Below, one piece after another: positions 1 through 6,533 of a stretch of DNA of 21,222 nucleotides (position 1 is the stretch's first letter; every line of letters begins with the position of its first letter). The position numbers and the translations under genes are program-made. This DNA comes from an uncultured Clostridium sp. (lineage in GTDB: Bacteria; Bacillota; Clostridia; Lachnospirales; Lachnospiraceae), in NCBI GenBank assembly GCA_945946715.1, contig CAMEWU010000009.1, positions 1 through 21,222 of the forward strand, written 5' to 3'. A model generated the notes under the pieces. The model did no database searches, had not been told where the DNA came from, and saw only the letters and a program-made list of their open reading frames with translations.

Positions 1-52
1 GAATTCATAAGGTTAAGACTGCAGTTATTGTAAAAGATACTATTCCAGATGA

Positions 53-283
53 GAAGGTAGACTTACAGAAAGTGGTGTGGAATTACGATTGCGAGAAATG
101 GGCAAGAAATTAGGCGTGGAAAAGGTGCACCCACATAAGTTCAGAAGGACTATGGCAACCAGAGCGATTGAGAAAGGTATGCCAATAGAACAAGTTCAGA
201 AAATACTCGGACATGAGCAGATAGACACCACACTCAGATATGCTATGGTAAATCAAAACAATGTGAAGTTGTCAATTTGGTAA
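53..283 (+). pseudogene. Tyrosine recombinase (phage-type integrase), C-terminal fragment
   Basis: The reading frame is open from just after a TGA at 50-52 to TAA at 281-283. It encodes the end of a tyrosine recombinase catalytic domain: HPHKFRRT supplies the His-x-x-Arg box, ILGH the second His region, and the Tyr in DTTLRYA is the expected nucleophile. Such enzymes are usually about 300 residues, so the N-terminal DNA-binding part and the first catalytic Arg are missing. A GTG at 77 could start translation, but no convincing ribosome binding site precedes it. Another frame is open at positions 3-110 without recognisable integrase motifs, so either a frameshift or a rearranged junction lies near 50-75. 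The fragment is probably inactive and marks an old integration end next to accessory genes. The window edge limits what can be said. Confidence 0.75.
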
Positions 284-314
284 TATTCGAATTAATGAAC
301 CAAGGGGTGAGATT

Positions 315-755
315 GTGGAAATAAGAAAACTTGAAGCTAATCAAATGGAAAACATAAAAAAACTGTTTAAGAGCGTATTTATGAATGACCCGTGGAATGA
401 CGATTGGAGTGATAGTGAGCAGCTTAACAATTATATTCTTGATCTGGCAGGAAACAGAAATTCTTTGTCAATTGGATTGTATGATGGAGACGAACTCGTA
501 GGGGTATCTTTGGGAAGTATTATGCACTGGTGTTCAGGTACAGAATATTATATATATGAGTTTTTTATCATTAGAGAAAGACAAGATAATGGATTAGGAA
601 CATTATTCCTAACAGAAATTGAGAAATATGTACAGAAAATGAACGTTAATCACATCTTTTTACAAACAGAAAGAGAAGTGCCGGCTTATAAGTTCTATCA
701 GAAATTGGGTTTTGTGGAGCTTGAGGGGCATGCATCCTTGGTAAAAAATGTTTGA
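315..755 (+). CDS. GNAT-family N-acetyltransferase
   Basis: A 146-residue protein of the size usual for single-domain GNAT acetyltransferases, which move an acetyl group from acetyl-CoA to an amine. The acetyl-CoA pyrophosphate loop is visible as RERQDNGLGT (residues 87-96), after a beta strand ending in YEFFII. The C-terminal AYKFYQKLGFVE is the typical motif-B helix and strand. The start is GTG at 315, preceded by AAGGGGTGA at 302-310 with good spacing. The general layout recalls aminoglycoside 6'-N-acetyltransferase-like proteins, but the substrate cannot be read from sequence and no resistance role should be assumed. It follows the integrase stub, consistent with a mobile accessory gene. 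Confidence 0.85.
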   Translation: MEIRKLEANQMENIKKLFKSVFMNDPWNDDWSDSEQLNNYILDLAGNRNSLSIGLYDGDELVGVSLGSIMHWCSGTEYYIYEFFIIRERQDNGLGTLFLTEIEKYVQKMNVNHIFLQTEREVPAYKFYQKLGFVELEGHASLVKNV

Positions 756-780
756 TTGAAAATTGCTTGATTGAGAATTG
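752..780 (+). repeat. Short tandem repeat, 2 x ~15 bp
   Basis: TTGATTGAAAATTG (752-765) is repeated as TTGATTGAGAATTG (767-780), overlapping the stop codon of the acetyltransferase gene. It looks like a local slippage duplication. No function is seen. Confidence 0.6.
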
Positions 781-884
781 TAATTTGATGAAATATGGAG
801 GAAGAAATAAGGCGAACAAAAAATATATTGTAGTATCTCGCCATAAGAAAGAGTCAGTTAATTTGTTATTATGCGGAGGTGTAT

Positions 885-1289
885 ATGGGATTTTTAAAGA
901 AAATGAAATCTTTTTTTTCAGGGACAAGATATAGGATAAATCGTGAAATACTGAAAGACTATATCGAAGAAACCATAGAATTTGCAAGGAAAGAGGAGTT
1001 GTCATTTGGTGATGAATTTTATCTGATGACAAGTGAACAGGAAACTGAAAAATTACATATTTGTATTATAAATTATGATGCAAACGATAGCGATTGTCTT
1101 GATTCGGAAAAGAACTTGACGGGGATAGTTATCTTTGTAAATGAGAAAAAAGCATATGATCCTGAACATGATGAGAAGTACTACTCGGCAGAAGATTTTA
1201 TTAATTTCAAGTTAATTAATTTTCCTGAAGAGTTTGTATTGTTAAATGATTTAGGTGCACCGGCAAGTCTTGAACTGTATAAGATTTAG
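885..1289 (+). CDS. Hypothetical protein, 134 residues
   Basis: No family recognised. The start is chosen as ATG 885, because GGAGGT at 875-880 is a good Shine-Dalgarno for it; an in-frame GTG at 879 overlaps that motif and is less likely. The protein has a short basic N-terminus (MGFLKKMKSFFSGTRYR) and then a mostly acidic, soluble body with no signal peptide or membrane helix. The hydrophobic/acidic pattern (LHICIINYDA, LTGIVIFVNE) suggests a small alpha/beta immunity- or SMI1-like fold, but that is only an impression. It stands alone on the plus strand between the acetyltransferase and the XRE regulator, in AT-rich accessory DNA. Confidence 0.6.
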   Translation: MGFLKKMKSFFSGTRYRINREILKDYIEETIEFARKEELSFGDEFYLMTSEQETEKLHICIINYDANDSDCLDSEKNLTGIVIFVNEKKAYDPEHDEKYYSAEDFINFKLINFPEEFVLLNDLGAPASLELYKI

Positions 1290-1292
1290 AAA

Positions 1293-1370
1293 ATGATTTT
1301 TGCAGTGATAATTTTGATTCTCGTAATGATGGTTACGTATATTAAGATTGAAGGAAAATATAAGAAATAG
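1293..1370 (+). CDS. Possible tiny membrane peptide, 25 residues
   Basis: ATG 1293 to TAG 1368-1370 would encode MIFAVIILILVMMVTYIKIE followed by GKYKK: one hydrophobic helix and a positive tail, a pattern typical of small membrane proteins. It begins 3 bases after the stop of the preceding gene, so it could be translationally coupled. No ribosome binding site of its own is visible. It could equally be chance or the remnant of a longer gene. Confidence 0.25.
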   Translation: MIFAVIILILVMMVTYIKIEGKYKK

Positions 1371-1391
1371 ATAACTTCCCGTTTTATACGA
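1371..1391 (+). repeat. Imperfect direct repeat, copy 1 (ataacttcccgttttata)
   Basis: The block matches the one at 2028-2048 at nearly every position (core AACTTCC-x-GTTT-TATA), with one single-base gap. The two copies flank the XRE regulator gene. They may be insertion or cassette boundaries, or a dispersed intergenic repeat. Confidence 0.4.
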
Positions 1392-1488
1392 AAAGCCTGT
1401 AAATGAACGAATGTTAATATGCGTTGCTTGTGGCAACGGCTCTTTTGAATATAGAATTGAGCCATCAAAAAACAAGGAGGCGTAGATT

Positions 1489-1998
1489 ATGCTGAATGAA
1501 AACATTAAAAGACTACGAAAATCAAAAGGGCTCTCACAGGAAGAACTTGCAATTAAATTAAATGTGGTAAGGCAGACTGTATCAAAATGGGAGAATGGGT
1601 TGTCAGTTCCGGATTCAAGTATGCTTATGTCGTTAGCAGATGAGTTGGATACATCTGTAAGCACATTACTTGGAGAATCTGTATCGGAATCAACTTCAGA
1701 TGATTTAAAAATAATCTCTGAAAAGCTGGAGATGATAAATCTTCAACTGGCCAAGAAAAGTATGGCAAAAGTAAAAACTGTTCGTGTGGGACTCATCGCA
1801 CTGTGTGCACTAATAGTAATGATATTCATTGCTTTGGCAGTTATGCAAAGTTCTTATCTTGGTTGGAATTACAATGATCCGGAACTCGCAGTTGCAGGAA
1901 CAATCTTGCATGGCTTTGAATTTGTATTTGTAAGATTTGCACCGATTGTGTTTTTGGTTTCTTTGGTGGGTATTATATTCACGTATAAGAAGAGATAA
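1489..1998 (+). CDS. XRE-family HTH regulator with two C-terminal membrane helices
   Basis: A 169-residue protein. Residues 5-60 form a Cro/C1-type helix-turn-helix domain (NIKRLRKSKGLSQEELA, then RQTVSKWENG as the recognition region). A short charged linker with heptad-like spacing follows, then two hydrophobic segments at about 99-119 and 147-165 and a basic end (YKKR). This is the known layout of membrane-tethered XRE regulators in Firmicutes, which are often linked to envelope or peptide stress; the signal here is unknown. AAGGAGG lies shortly upstream of ATG 1489. No obvious target gene is adjacent, and imperfect repeats flank the gene on both sides, consistent with it being a transferred unit. 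Confidence 0.85.
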   Translation: MLNENIKRLRKSKGLSQEELAIKLNVVRQTVSKWENGLSVPDSSMLMSLADELDTSVSTLLGESVSESTSDDLKIISEKLEMINLQLAKKSMAKVKTVRVGLIALCALIVMIFIALAVMQSSYLGWNYNDPELAVAGTILHGFEFVFVRFAPIVFLVSLVGIIFTYKKR

Positions 1999-2027
1999 AT
2001 GGTTATTTTATCTAAGTAAAGCACCCG

Positions 2028-2048
2028 ACAACTTCCAGTTTGTATAAG
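2028..2048 (+). repeat. Imperfect direct repeat, copy 2 (acaacttccagtttgtata)
   Basis: Second copy of the block at 1371-1391. It sits 29 bases after the XRE stop codon and directly before the GCCATGC..ATCTCG element at 2051-2126. Confidence 0.4.
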
Positions 2049-2050
2049 AG

Positions 2051-2126
2051 ACATAAGCCATGCATCTCGCTTCACTGCTTTTCGGCTCGGACACAGGGCT
2101 CAGCCGAAACCGAATCCTGTCAAAAA
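2051..2126 (+). repeat. Intergenic repeat-like element with stem-loops
   Basis: The stretch contains an 8-bp stem TTTCGGCT (2080-2087) / AGCCGAAA (2102-2109) and a second small stem ATCCT / AGGAT just after it. Its first part (AAGCCATGC, ATCTCG, later CTCGG, GGCT, GCCG) follows the same order as the tandem units at 10427-10600, so it may be a diverged member of the same dispersed family. Similarity was judged by eye. Confidence 0.4.
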
Positions 2127-2162
2127 GGATAAGAAAATCGCATACGATAGAAATTGAGGAAG

Positions 2163-2222
2163 AAATCCTCCTTGGTGTATCATGTATCTAGCAACGAATA
2201 CATGACACACTAAGGGGGATTT
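2163..2222 (+). promoter_or_regulatory. Long hairpin sequestering the ribosome binding site of the MerR-type gene
   Basis: The left arm (2163-2187) and right arm (2198-2222) are complementary over 25 positions: one A-C mismatch and two G-U pairs, with a 10-base loop. The Shine-Dalgarno AAGGGGG (2212-2218) lies inside the right arm, and a run of six Ts (2220-2225) runs up to the ATG at 2226. The structure could block translation, act as an intrinsic terminator before the gene, or both. Confidence 0.75.
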
Positions 2223-2225
2223 TTT

Positions 2226-2999
2226 ATGAACGAAACACGATATATGATATCCGATACATCTCGTCAGTTAAAGGTAGAACCGCACGTTCTTCGTTATTGG
2301 GAGGAAGAGTTGGGCATGAAAATCAAACGGAATGAGATGGGACATCGCTATTATACGGCTGATGACATCCGGGTTTTGCATGCTGTTCGTGAGATGAAGG
2401 ATCAGGGATTTCAACTGAAAGCAATCAAGCAGGTACTTCCTGAAATATATGCAAATAAAGAATTTAATTGGAATGTATTGCTGGACCAGCGTGAGCTGTT
2501 GAATCAGGCAGCAACAGTGATGACAAATGGATTAACAACAGAAAAGTATGTTTCAGAAAAGACCACGGGTGAAATACATAACAAGCAGGAAAACGAGAAT
2601 GGTGGCAGTAAGGTGATTGAAATGAGACAAGCGTTAGCCAATGTATCCAGTCAAGCACCGATGGATACCATGTCAGCAGAATTAAAAATGGAACAGTTCC
2701 AGGAAATCATGACAAAGATTATCGGAAAAGCTCTGGAAGCAAACAATCGCTCCCTATCAGGTGCGATTAGCAACGAAGTGTCGGACAAGGTATCGGAACG
2801 GATTATAAAACAAATGGACTATGTAATGCGTGAAAATGAAGAACGGGAGGAGGAACGATTTCGCAAATTAGATGAAGCAATCCGAAGTCGTCAAAAGGCA
2901 AATGCAGAAGCAGCGACAGCCTTAGAAGAAAACCGCCGCAAAAAGAAAAAGAAGCTTTTTGGAAAGAAGACGAAAGTAAAGCCTAGGGTACTAAACTGA
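2226..2999 (+). CDS. MerR-type DNA-binding protein with coiled coil and basic tail
   Basis: A 257-residue protein. Residues 1-75 are a MerR-type winged helix-turn-helix (ISDTSRQLKVEPHVLRYWEE, then HRYYTADDIRVLHAVREMK). The middle (about 95-150) is polar and low-complexity. The region near 195-240 is a highly charged heptad-like helix (NEEREEERFRKLDEAI), and the C-terminus is very basic (RRKKKKKLFGKKTKVKPR). No effector-binding domain with metal ligands is visible. The overall architecture resembles RacA-like MerR proteins, which bind DNA and organise chromosomes or plasmids rather than sensing small molecules; that comparison is inference. The gene is monocistronic, preceded by the hairpin at 2163-2222 and followed by a strong terminator at 3095-3136. 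Confidence 0.75.
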   Translation: MNETRYMISDTSRQLKVEPHVLRYWEEELGMKIKRNEMGHRYYTADDIRVLHAVREMKDQGFQLKAIKQVLPEIYANKEFNWNVLLDQRELLNQAATVMTNGLTTEKYVSEKTTGEIHNKQENENGGSKVIEMRQALANVSSQAPMDTMSAELKMEQFQEIMTKIIGKALEANNRSLSGAISNEVSDKVSERIIKQMDYVMRENEEREEERFRKLDEAIRSRQKANAEAATALEENRRKKKKKLFGKKTKVKPRVLN

Positions 3000-3023
3000 A
3001 AATAGTTTCAAATTCTTGAATCA

Positions 3024-3076
3024 GCGTCTCTTCTGTTTCTGGTGTGCAATCGGTACTCCAGAAACGCAGGAGACGC
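3024..3076. repeat. Inverted repeat, 19-base arms
   Basis: Arms 3024-3042 and 3058-3076 match at 16 of 19 positions (GCGTCTC...TTTCTGG against CCAGAAA...GAGACGC) around a 15-base loop. It lies just after the MerR-type gene and before the strong terminator. No T-tract follows, so it is probably a repeat or a processing structure. Confidence 0.7.
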
Positions 3077-3094
3077 ACGATAAATAAGTAATTG

Positions 3095-3136
3095 CCCAGA
3101 GACAAAGAGATGCTATACAAATTCTTTGTCTCTGGG
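3095..3136. terminator. Strong bidirectional intrinsic terminator
   Basis: A perfect 14-bp stem, CCCAGAGACAAAGA (3095-3108) with TCTTTGTCTCTGGG (3123-3136), encloses a 14-base loop, with AT-rich flanks on both sides. It separates the rightward MerR-type gene from the leftward Rpn remnant. Confidence 0.85.
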
Positions 3137-3149
3137 TATTATAACATTA

Positions 3150-3622
3150 TTATTTTGTCAATGCTTCTAATTGCTGGCGAAGCCGAGTGATTTCGGCGTC
3201 CTTCTCCGAGATGATGTCGTCTTTCTCCGAAATTACACTTTCCTTTTCCGAAATAATAATATCCATTTTAGATATAGTATTTCTTTTTCGGAAATAATAG
3301 CATCCATTTTGGCTAATTCGGCTTCATGTTCCATCTCAATGATATCATATTCCAGTAAAAGAGATTCATCGGTCATCTCATTCAACTCCTCCATTTCCTC
3401 GTAATGAGCATATAGATGGGCATATAATTTTTGAGTTAAGCTTCGTAATCTTCTGGCATCACCCTGTGTTATATTTCCCAAACTTAAGTTTTCATTGATA
3501 CTTCTGATTATACTATCTTGAATTAATGTTTTCAATTGCAATAATCGTTCGGGCGTTCGTTCCTGCTTAATTGCCTACTTCTTGAATATTTTGTCGTAAA
3601 TATAAAAAATGTTTTCCGTCAT
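3150..3622 (-). pseudogene. Decayed Rpn-family (PD-(D/E)XK) nuclease/transposase
   Basis: On the minus strand a ribosome binding site (AAAGGAG) precedes ATG 3622, which encodes MTENIFYIYDKIFKK, a typical start of Rpn/PDDEXK_2 proteins in Lachnospiraceae. A TAG (3577-3575) follows at once. The same frame then continues as RTPERLLQLKTLIQDS and on through the family's C-terminal region (about 100 residues to 3233). The catalytic nuclease core, normally between these parts, is gone. A second lesion, a frameshift near 3275-3285, moves the last part (KMDIIISEKE, then ISEKD repeats ending QLEALTK) into another frame that stops at 3150-3152. At least two disabling events have occurred; the gene is dead. 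Intact relatives promote recombination or act like IS-associated nucleases. Confidence 0.75.
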
Positions 3623-3820
3623 AAATCTCCTTTCGCATAAGTATGAGAGTAAGAACAAACTAATTTCTGCTAACAAAGCAGTATCAAAAATGGAAGTATT
3701 CGACTGATATAGTCCGAATTAAAATAGATAGAAAAATACTACTATGTAAAATAGGATTTATCTTAACATAGAATAAGTATACCATAGCGAAAGAAAATAA
3801 TCAATATTTATTTTGCTTTT

Positions 3821-4156
3821 TTACAACTCATTTTTCTGCTTTGAATAAGCCACTATCATTGCAAAAAAGAGTTTCTGGTCTTCTGGTGAAAGAGCTTCAT
3901 ATAGAGACAAGAATTCAGATTGGTGGAAGGCAGAGGATGGTTGATTGCTCCCTTCAAGGATGGAGGCAATACTGCATTCTAAATATTCTGCAATGTTTCC
4001 CAGAGTGTCTAAACTGACCTTGCAGATTCCCCGCTCCAGTTGGCTGATGAATCCAACCGATAGATATAGATCTTCTGCCATTTTTTCCTGGGTTACACCT
4101 TTTATTCTGCGGTAATTCTTAATGCGATTTCCAATGATTTGATAATTTAATTCCAT
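3821..4156 (-). CDS. XRE-family transcriptional regulator, probable repressor
   Basis: A 111-residue protein with an N-terminal Cro/C1-type helix-turn-helix at about residues 8-65 (RIKNYRRIKGVTQEKMAEDL, then SVGFISQLERGICKVS). A short C-terminal helical region (ALSPEDQKLFFAMIVAYSKQ) may mediate dimerisation. AAAGGAAG lies upstream of ATG 4156 with acceptable spacing. The gene is divergent from the LRR/cell-wall-binding protein at 4327. The 170 bases between them hold three TATTGTTA half-sites, one on the predicted -35 of the neighbour, so autoregulation and repression of the neighbour is the simplest model (inference). Confidence 0.85.
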   Translation of the reverse strand: MELNYQIIGNRIKNYRRIKGVTQEKMAEDLYLSVGFISQLERGICKVSLDTLGNIAEYLECSIASILEGSNQPSSAFHQSEFLSLYEALSPEDQKLFFAMIVAYSKQKNEL

Positions 4157-4228
4157 ATTCTCAGCTTCCTTTAACTTGAAGTATTTCTTTTATTTTCCTA
4201 TAGATTTAATCCATATAAAAAGAAAGTA

Positions 4229-4268
4229 TTATTGTTAGTATTAAATAAAACTAACAATAATATTGTTA
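4229..4268. promoter_or_regulatory. Candidate operator array for the XRE regulator
   Basis: TTATTGTTAG (4229-4238) and CTAACAATAA (4251-4260) form a perfect 10-bp inverted repeat. A third half-site, TATTGTTA (4261-4268), follows in direct orientation 31 bases after the first. The third site overlaps the predicted -35 of the gene at 4327. Confidence 0.6.
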
Positions 4269-4291
4269 AATACTAAAAGTTATGCTAAAAT
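4263..4291 (+). promoter_or_regulatory. Promoter for the LRR/cell-wall-binding protein
   Basis: -35 TTGTTA (4263-4268), a 17-base spacer and -10 TAAAAT (4286-4291), with an extended TGC before the -10. The -35 lies within an operator half-site. Confidence 0.6.
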
Positions 4292-4326
4292 AACATTATT
4301 CAGATATCTACCAAGGAGGAGAGAAT

Positions 4327-6342
4327 ATGAGAAGAAGTATCAGAAAAGTAATTGCCGGAATACTGACGGTCGGTATGATTGTTTCTATGTTGGGTGTGGC
4401 AAATTCGGTGTACGCAGAAGAGCCAAGCAGCGAAGTTACAATCAATGCAACGAATTTTCCAGATGCAACATTCCGGACATATGTATCAGAAAACTTCGAT
4501 ATAGACAATAGTGGTGCCTTATCTCAGGCAGAGCGAGATGCAGTTAAGACAATAGTCATCCCTAAGACTAAGGTGGTTAGTGATTTTACAGGATTGGAGT
4601 ATTTTACAAAGTTAACAAAGCTGGACTGCAAGATATGGATTACTGGTGCAACTACATTGCAGGAGTTAAATATAAGTGCCAATACAGAATTGTCATATCT
4701 GGATTGTAGTGGTAATAGTTTGACAGCTTTAGATGTGAGTAAAAATACGAAATTAACTTACTTAAATTGTAGCAATAATTCATTATCAGCAATCGATGTA
4801 AGTAAGAATACGGCATTAACGGAATTAGAATGTTCTGCAAATAGTTTGACATCATTGGATGTAAGTAAGAATACAGCGTTAACAGACTTAGACTGTGGTG
4901 GGAATAGTTTAACATCGTTAGATGTGAGCAAGAACACAGCGTTAACAAGCTTACACTGTGATAGGAATAGTCTGACAGCATTAGATGTAAGTAAGAACAC
5001 AGCGTTAACAGAATTAGACTGTGCTGAGAATGGTTTAACAACATTAGATGTAAGTAAGAACACAGCACTAGATGACTTAGATTGTAGTGGGAATGATTTT
5101 TCAGAATTAGATTTGAGAAGTCATGATACAAAAGTTAAAATAGAACTATATACAGATGCTGAACGCATTTTACTTTCATTAGATGAGAATAATCAATTTG
5201 ATTTGCTGAATCTGGGTTTCTATGCGGCAAATGGTTGGATTGGACCGAAGGATGTATCAAATTTACAGGGTGGAACCATTGAAGAAAAGTATTTGGATGA
5301 ATACTATATTGAGTACAGAGTGTTAAAAGCAAATGCCGGAGCAGATAAAGTGTCCTTTGACTTGGATATGACAGAGTATAGCGGAACAGAAGGCATCACA
5401 ACTTTCATATTCTATAAGACAAACGTGAATGCTCCGGAAGTCCCTTCAACTCCATCAACTCCATCAACCCCGGAATCCCCAGCCACTCCTGACAATGGCT
5501 GGTACACAGCTGAAGACGGTACCAAGTTCTATTACAAAGATGGCAGCCCTGTTACCGGTCAGTGGTACCAGGAAGAAAATCAGTGGTATTACTTGAGCGA
5601 AACAGGAGCAGCTGTAATAGGTTGGAAGAATATTGACGGAACATGGTATTATTTTAGCACAGAGGGTGTTATGGCTACGGGCTGGCAGGAGATAGATGGC
5701 AGTTGGTACTACTTGGCTGGTTCCGGAGCTATGTTGACCGGATGGCAGGAAATAAATGGTATCTGGTACTATTTCTATGGAGATGGAAGCATGGCAGAAT
5801 CTGCATGGATAGGTGGAAGTTATGTAGGTACATCCGGTGCATGGATTCCAAATCCGGTTCAGGAAGGATGGAAACAGTCCGGCAATCGCTGGTGGTATCA
5901 ATATGCAGACGGAACCTATGCGGCTAACACTTGGAAGGCAATTGGTGGAACCTGGTATTACTTTGACGCATCCGGTTGGATGGCAACAGGATGGACCTAT
6001 GATGGAAGCGATTGGTATTACATGAGTGCATCCGGAACGATGCGTACCGGATGGATACAAGAGGGAGATGCCTGGTACTACATGAATCCGTCCGGAGCAA
6101 TGGCAACGGGCTGGATAAATGACAGTGGAAGCTGGTACTATATGAGTACATCGGGAGCAATGAAAACCGGTTGGGTACAACTGGATGAGGATTGGTACTA
6201 CATGAATGCATCCGGAGCAATGCAGACGGGATGGTTCAATGATAATGGAACATGGTATTATCTGAAAGAATCCGGAGCAATGGCTCGGAATACAGTAATC
6301 GATGGATATACAATAAACGCAGACGGTGTCTGGGTACAATAG
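4327..6342 (+). CDS. Secreted leucine-rich-repeat protein with C-terminal cell-wall-binding repeats
   Basis: A 671-residue exported surface protein. Residues 1-30 are a signal peptide (MRRSIRK, hydrophobic core, cleavage after VYA). Residues 58-69 (DIDNSGALSQAE) match an EF-hand-like calcium loop. Residues about 98-262 hold seven or so near-identical 21-residue leucine-rich repeats of the form LTxLDVSKNTALTxLDCSGNS. A compact domain follows (263-368), then a Pro/Ser/Thr linker (about 370-388). The C-terminus (390-671) consists of tandem aromatic-Gly repeats (GTWYYFSxxGxMATGW), the choline/glucan-binding type that anchors proteins non-covalently to the wall. There is no LPXTG motif. The ligand of the LRR is unknown; adhesion or host interaction is plausible. 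A good Shine-Dalgarno (AAGGAGG) precedes ATG 4327, and the gene probably answers to the divergent XRE regulator. Confidence 0.9.
   Translation: MRRSIRKVIAGILTVGMIVSMLGVANSVYAEEPSSEVTINATNFPDATFRTYVSENFDIDNSGALSQAERDAVKTIVIPKTKVVSDFTGLEYFTKLTKLDCKIWITGATTLQELNISANTELSYLDCSGNSLTALDVSKNTKLTYLNCSNNSLSAIDVSKNTALTELECSANSLTSLDVSKNTALTDLDCGGNSLTSLDVSKNTALTSLHCDRNSLTALDVSKNTALTELDCAENGLTTLDVSKNTALDDLDCSGNDFSELDLRSHDTKVKIELYTDAERILLSLDENNQFDLLNLGFYAANGWIGPKDVSNLQGGTIEEKYLDEYYIEYRVLKANAGADKVSFDLDMTEYSGTEGITTFIFYKTNVNAPEVPSTPSTPSTPESPATPDNGWYTAEDGTKFYYKDGSPVTGQWYQEENQWYYLSETGAAVIGWKNIDGTWYYFSTEGVMATGWQEIDGSWYYLAGSGAMLTGWQEINGIWYYFYGDGSMAESAWIGGSYVGTSGAWIPNPVQEGWKQSGNRWWYQYADGTYAANTWKAIGGTWYYFDASGWMATGWTYDGSDWYYMSASGTMRTGWIQEGDAWYYMNPSGAMATGWINDSGSWYYMSTSGAMKTGWVQLDEDWYYMNASGAMQTGWFNDNGTWYYLKESGAMARNTVIDGYTINADGVWVQ
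4657..5112 (+). repeat. 63-bp tandem coding repeats (LRR units)
   Basis: The leucine-rich repeats are encoded by about seven 63-bp units that keep high nucleotide identity (recurring GATGTAAGTAAGAA and ACAGCGTTAAC blocks). Copy number could change by slippage or recombination. Confidence 0.8.
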
Positions 6343-6362
6343 TCCATATAACCATAAGACAG

Positions 6363-6406
6363 AAAGGCGTTCGGCAGTGAGCATATCAGCATGCCGGAAC
6401 GCCTTT
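6363..6406 (+). terminator. Intrinsic terminator after the LRR protein gene
   Basis: AAAGGCGTTC...GGCA (6363-6376) pairs with TGCC..GGAACGCCTTT (6392-6406) with one bulged base, followed by a short T-run. It begins about 20 bases after the stop codon. Confidence 0.8.
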
Positions 6407-6410
6407 TGTG

Positions 6411-6439
6411 TTGACAGATGGACAGGATAATCATATAAT
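6411..6439 (+). promoter_or_regulatory. Full-consensus promoter for the carbamoyltransferase gene
   Basis: TTGACA (6411-6416), a 17-base spacer and TATAAT (6434-6439) match the housekeeping sigma consensus completely. Transcription would start near 6446, giving a leader of about 88 nt. A weaker promoter (TTGACG 6465-6470, CATTAT 6488-6493) is also present. Confidence 0.8.
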
Positions 6440-6478
6440 AACTGTGTTACAGAATACATAAGATTTGACGAACAAACT

Positions 6479-6511
6479 GTCAGATAGCATTATCTGACTT
6501 TATTTTATTTT
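6479..6511 (+). promoter_or_regulatory. Leader hairpin with T-rich tail: possible attenuator or operator
   Basis: A perfect palindrome GTCAGATA-GCAT-TATCTGAC (6479-6498) is followed by a T-rich run (CTTTATTTTATTTT). In RNA it resembles a weak intrinsic terminator between the consensus promoter and the gene. As DNA it would cover the -10 of the weaker promoter, so an operator is the alternative reading. Confidence 0.5.
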
Positions 6512-6533
6512 AGAGATAAGGGGAAGAGCTCAT

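Noticed and set aside
1..6. GAATTC at the very first base as a sign of a cloned fragment end
   Set aside because: A single 6-base match at the window edge can be chance; nothing else supports a cloning junction.
752..934. 60-residue frame overlapping the acetyltransferase end and the start of the next gene
   Set aside because: No ribosome binding site, odd composition, and it overlaps a better supported start at 885.
4680..5100. CRISPR array suggested by regular repeats
   Set aside because: The 63-bp period is in frame and encodes leucine-rich repeats; there are no unique spacers.
5464..6459. 331-residue frame on the minus strand opposite the wall-binding repeats
   Set aside because: It mirrors the repeated Gly/Trp/Tyr codons of the real gene on the plus strand; no start signals, and composition is rich in Cys, His and Pro without a known domain.
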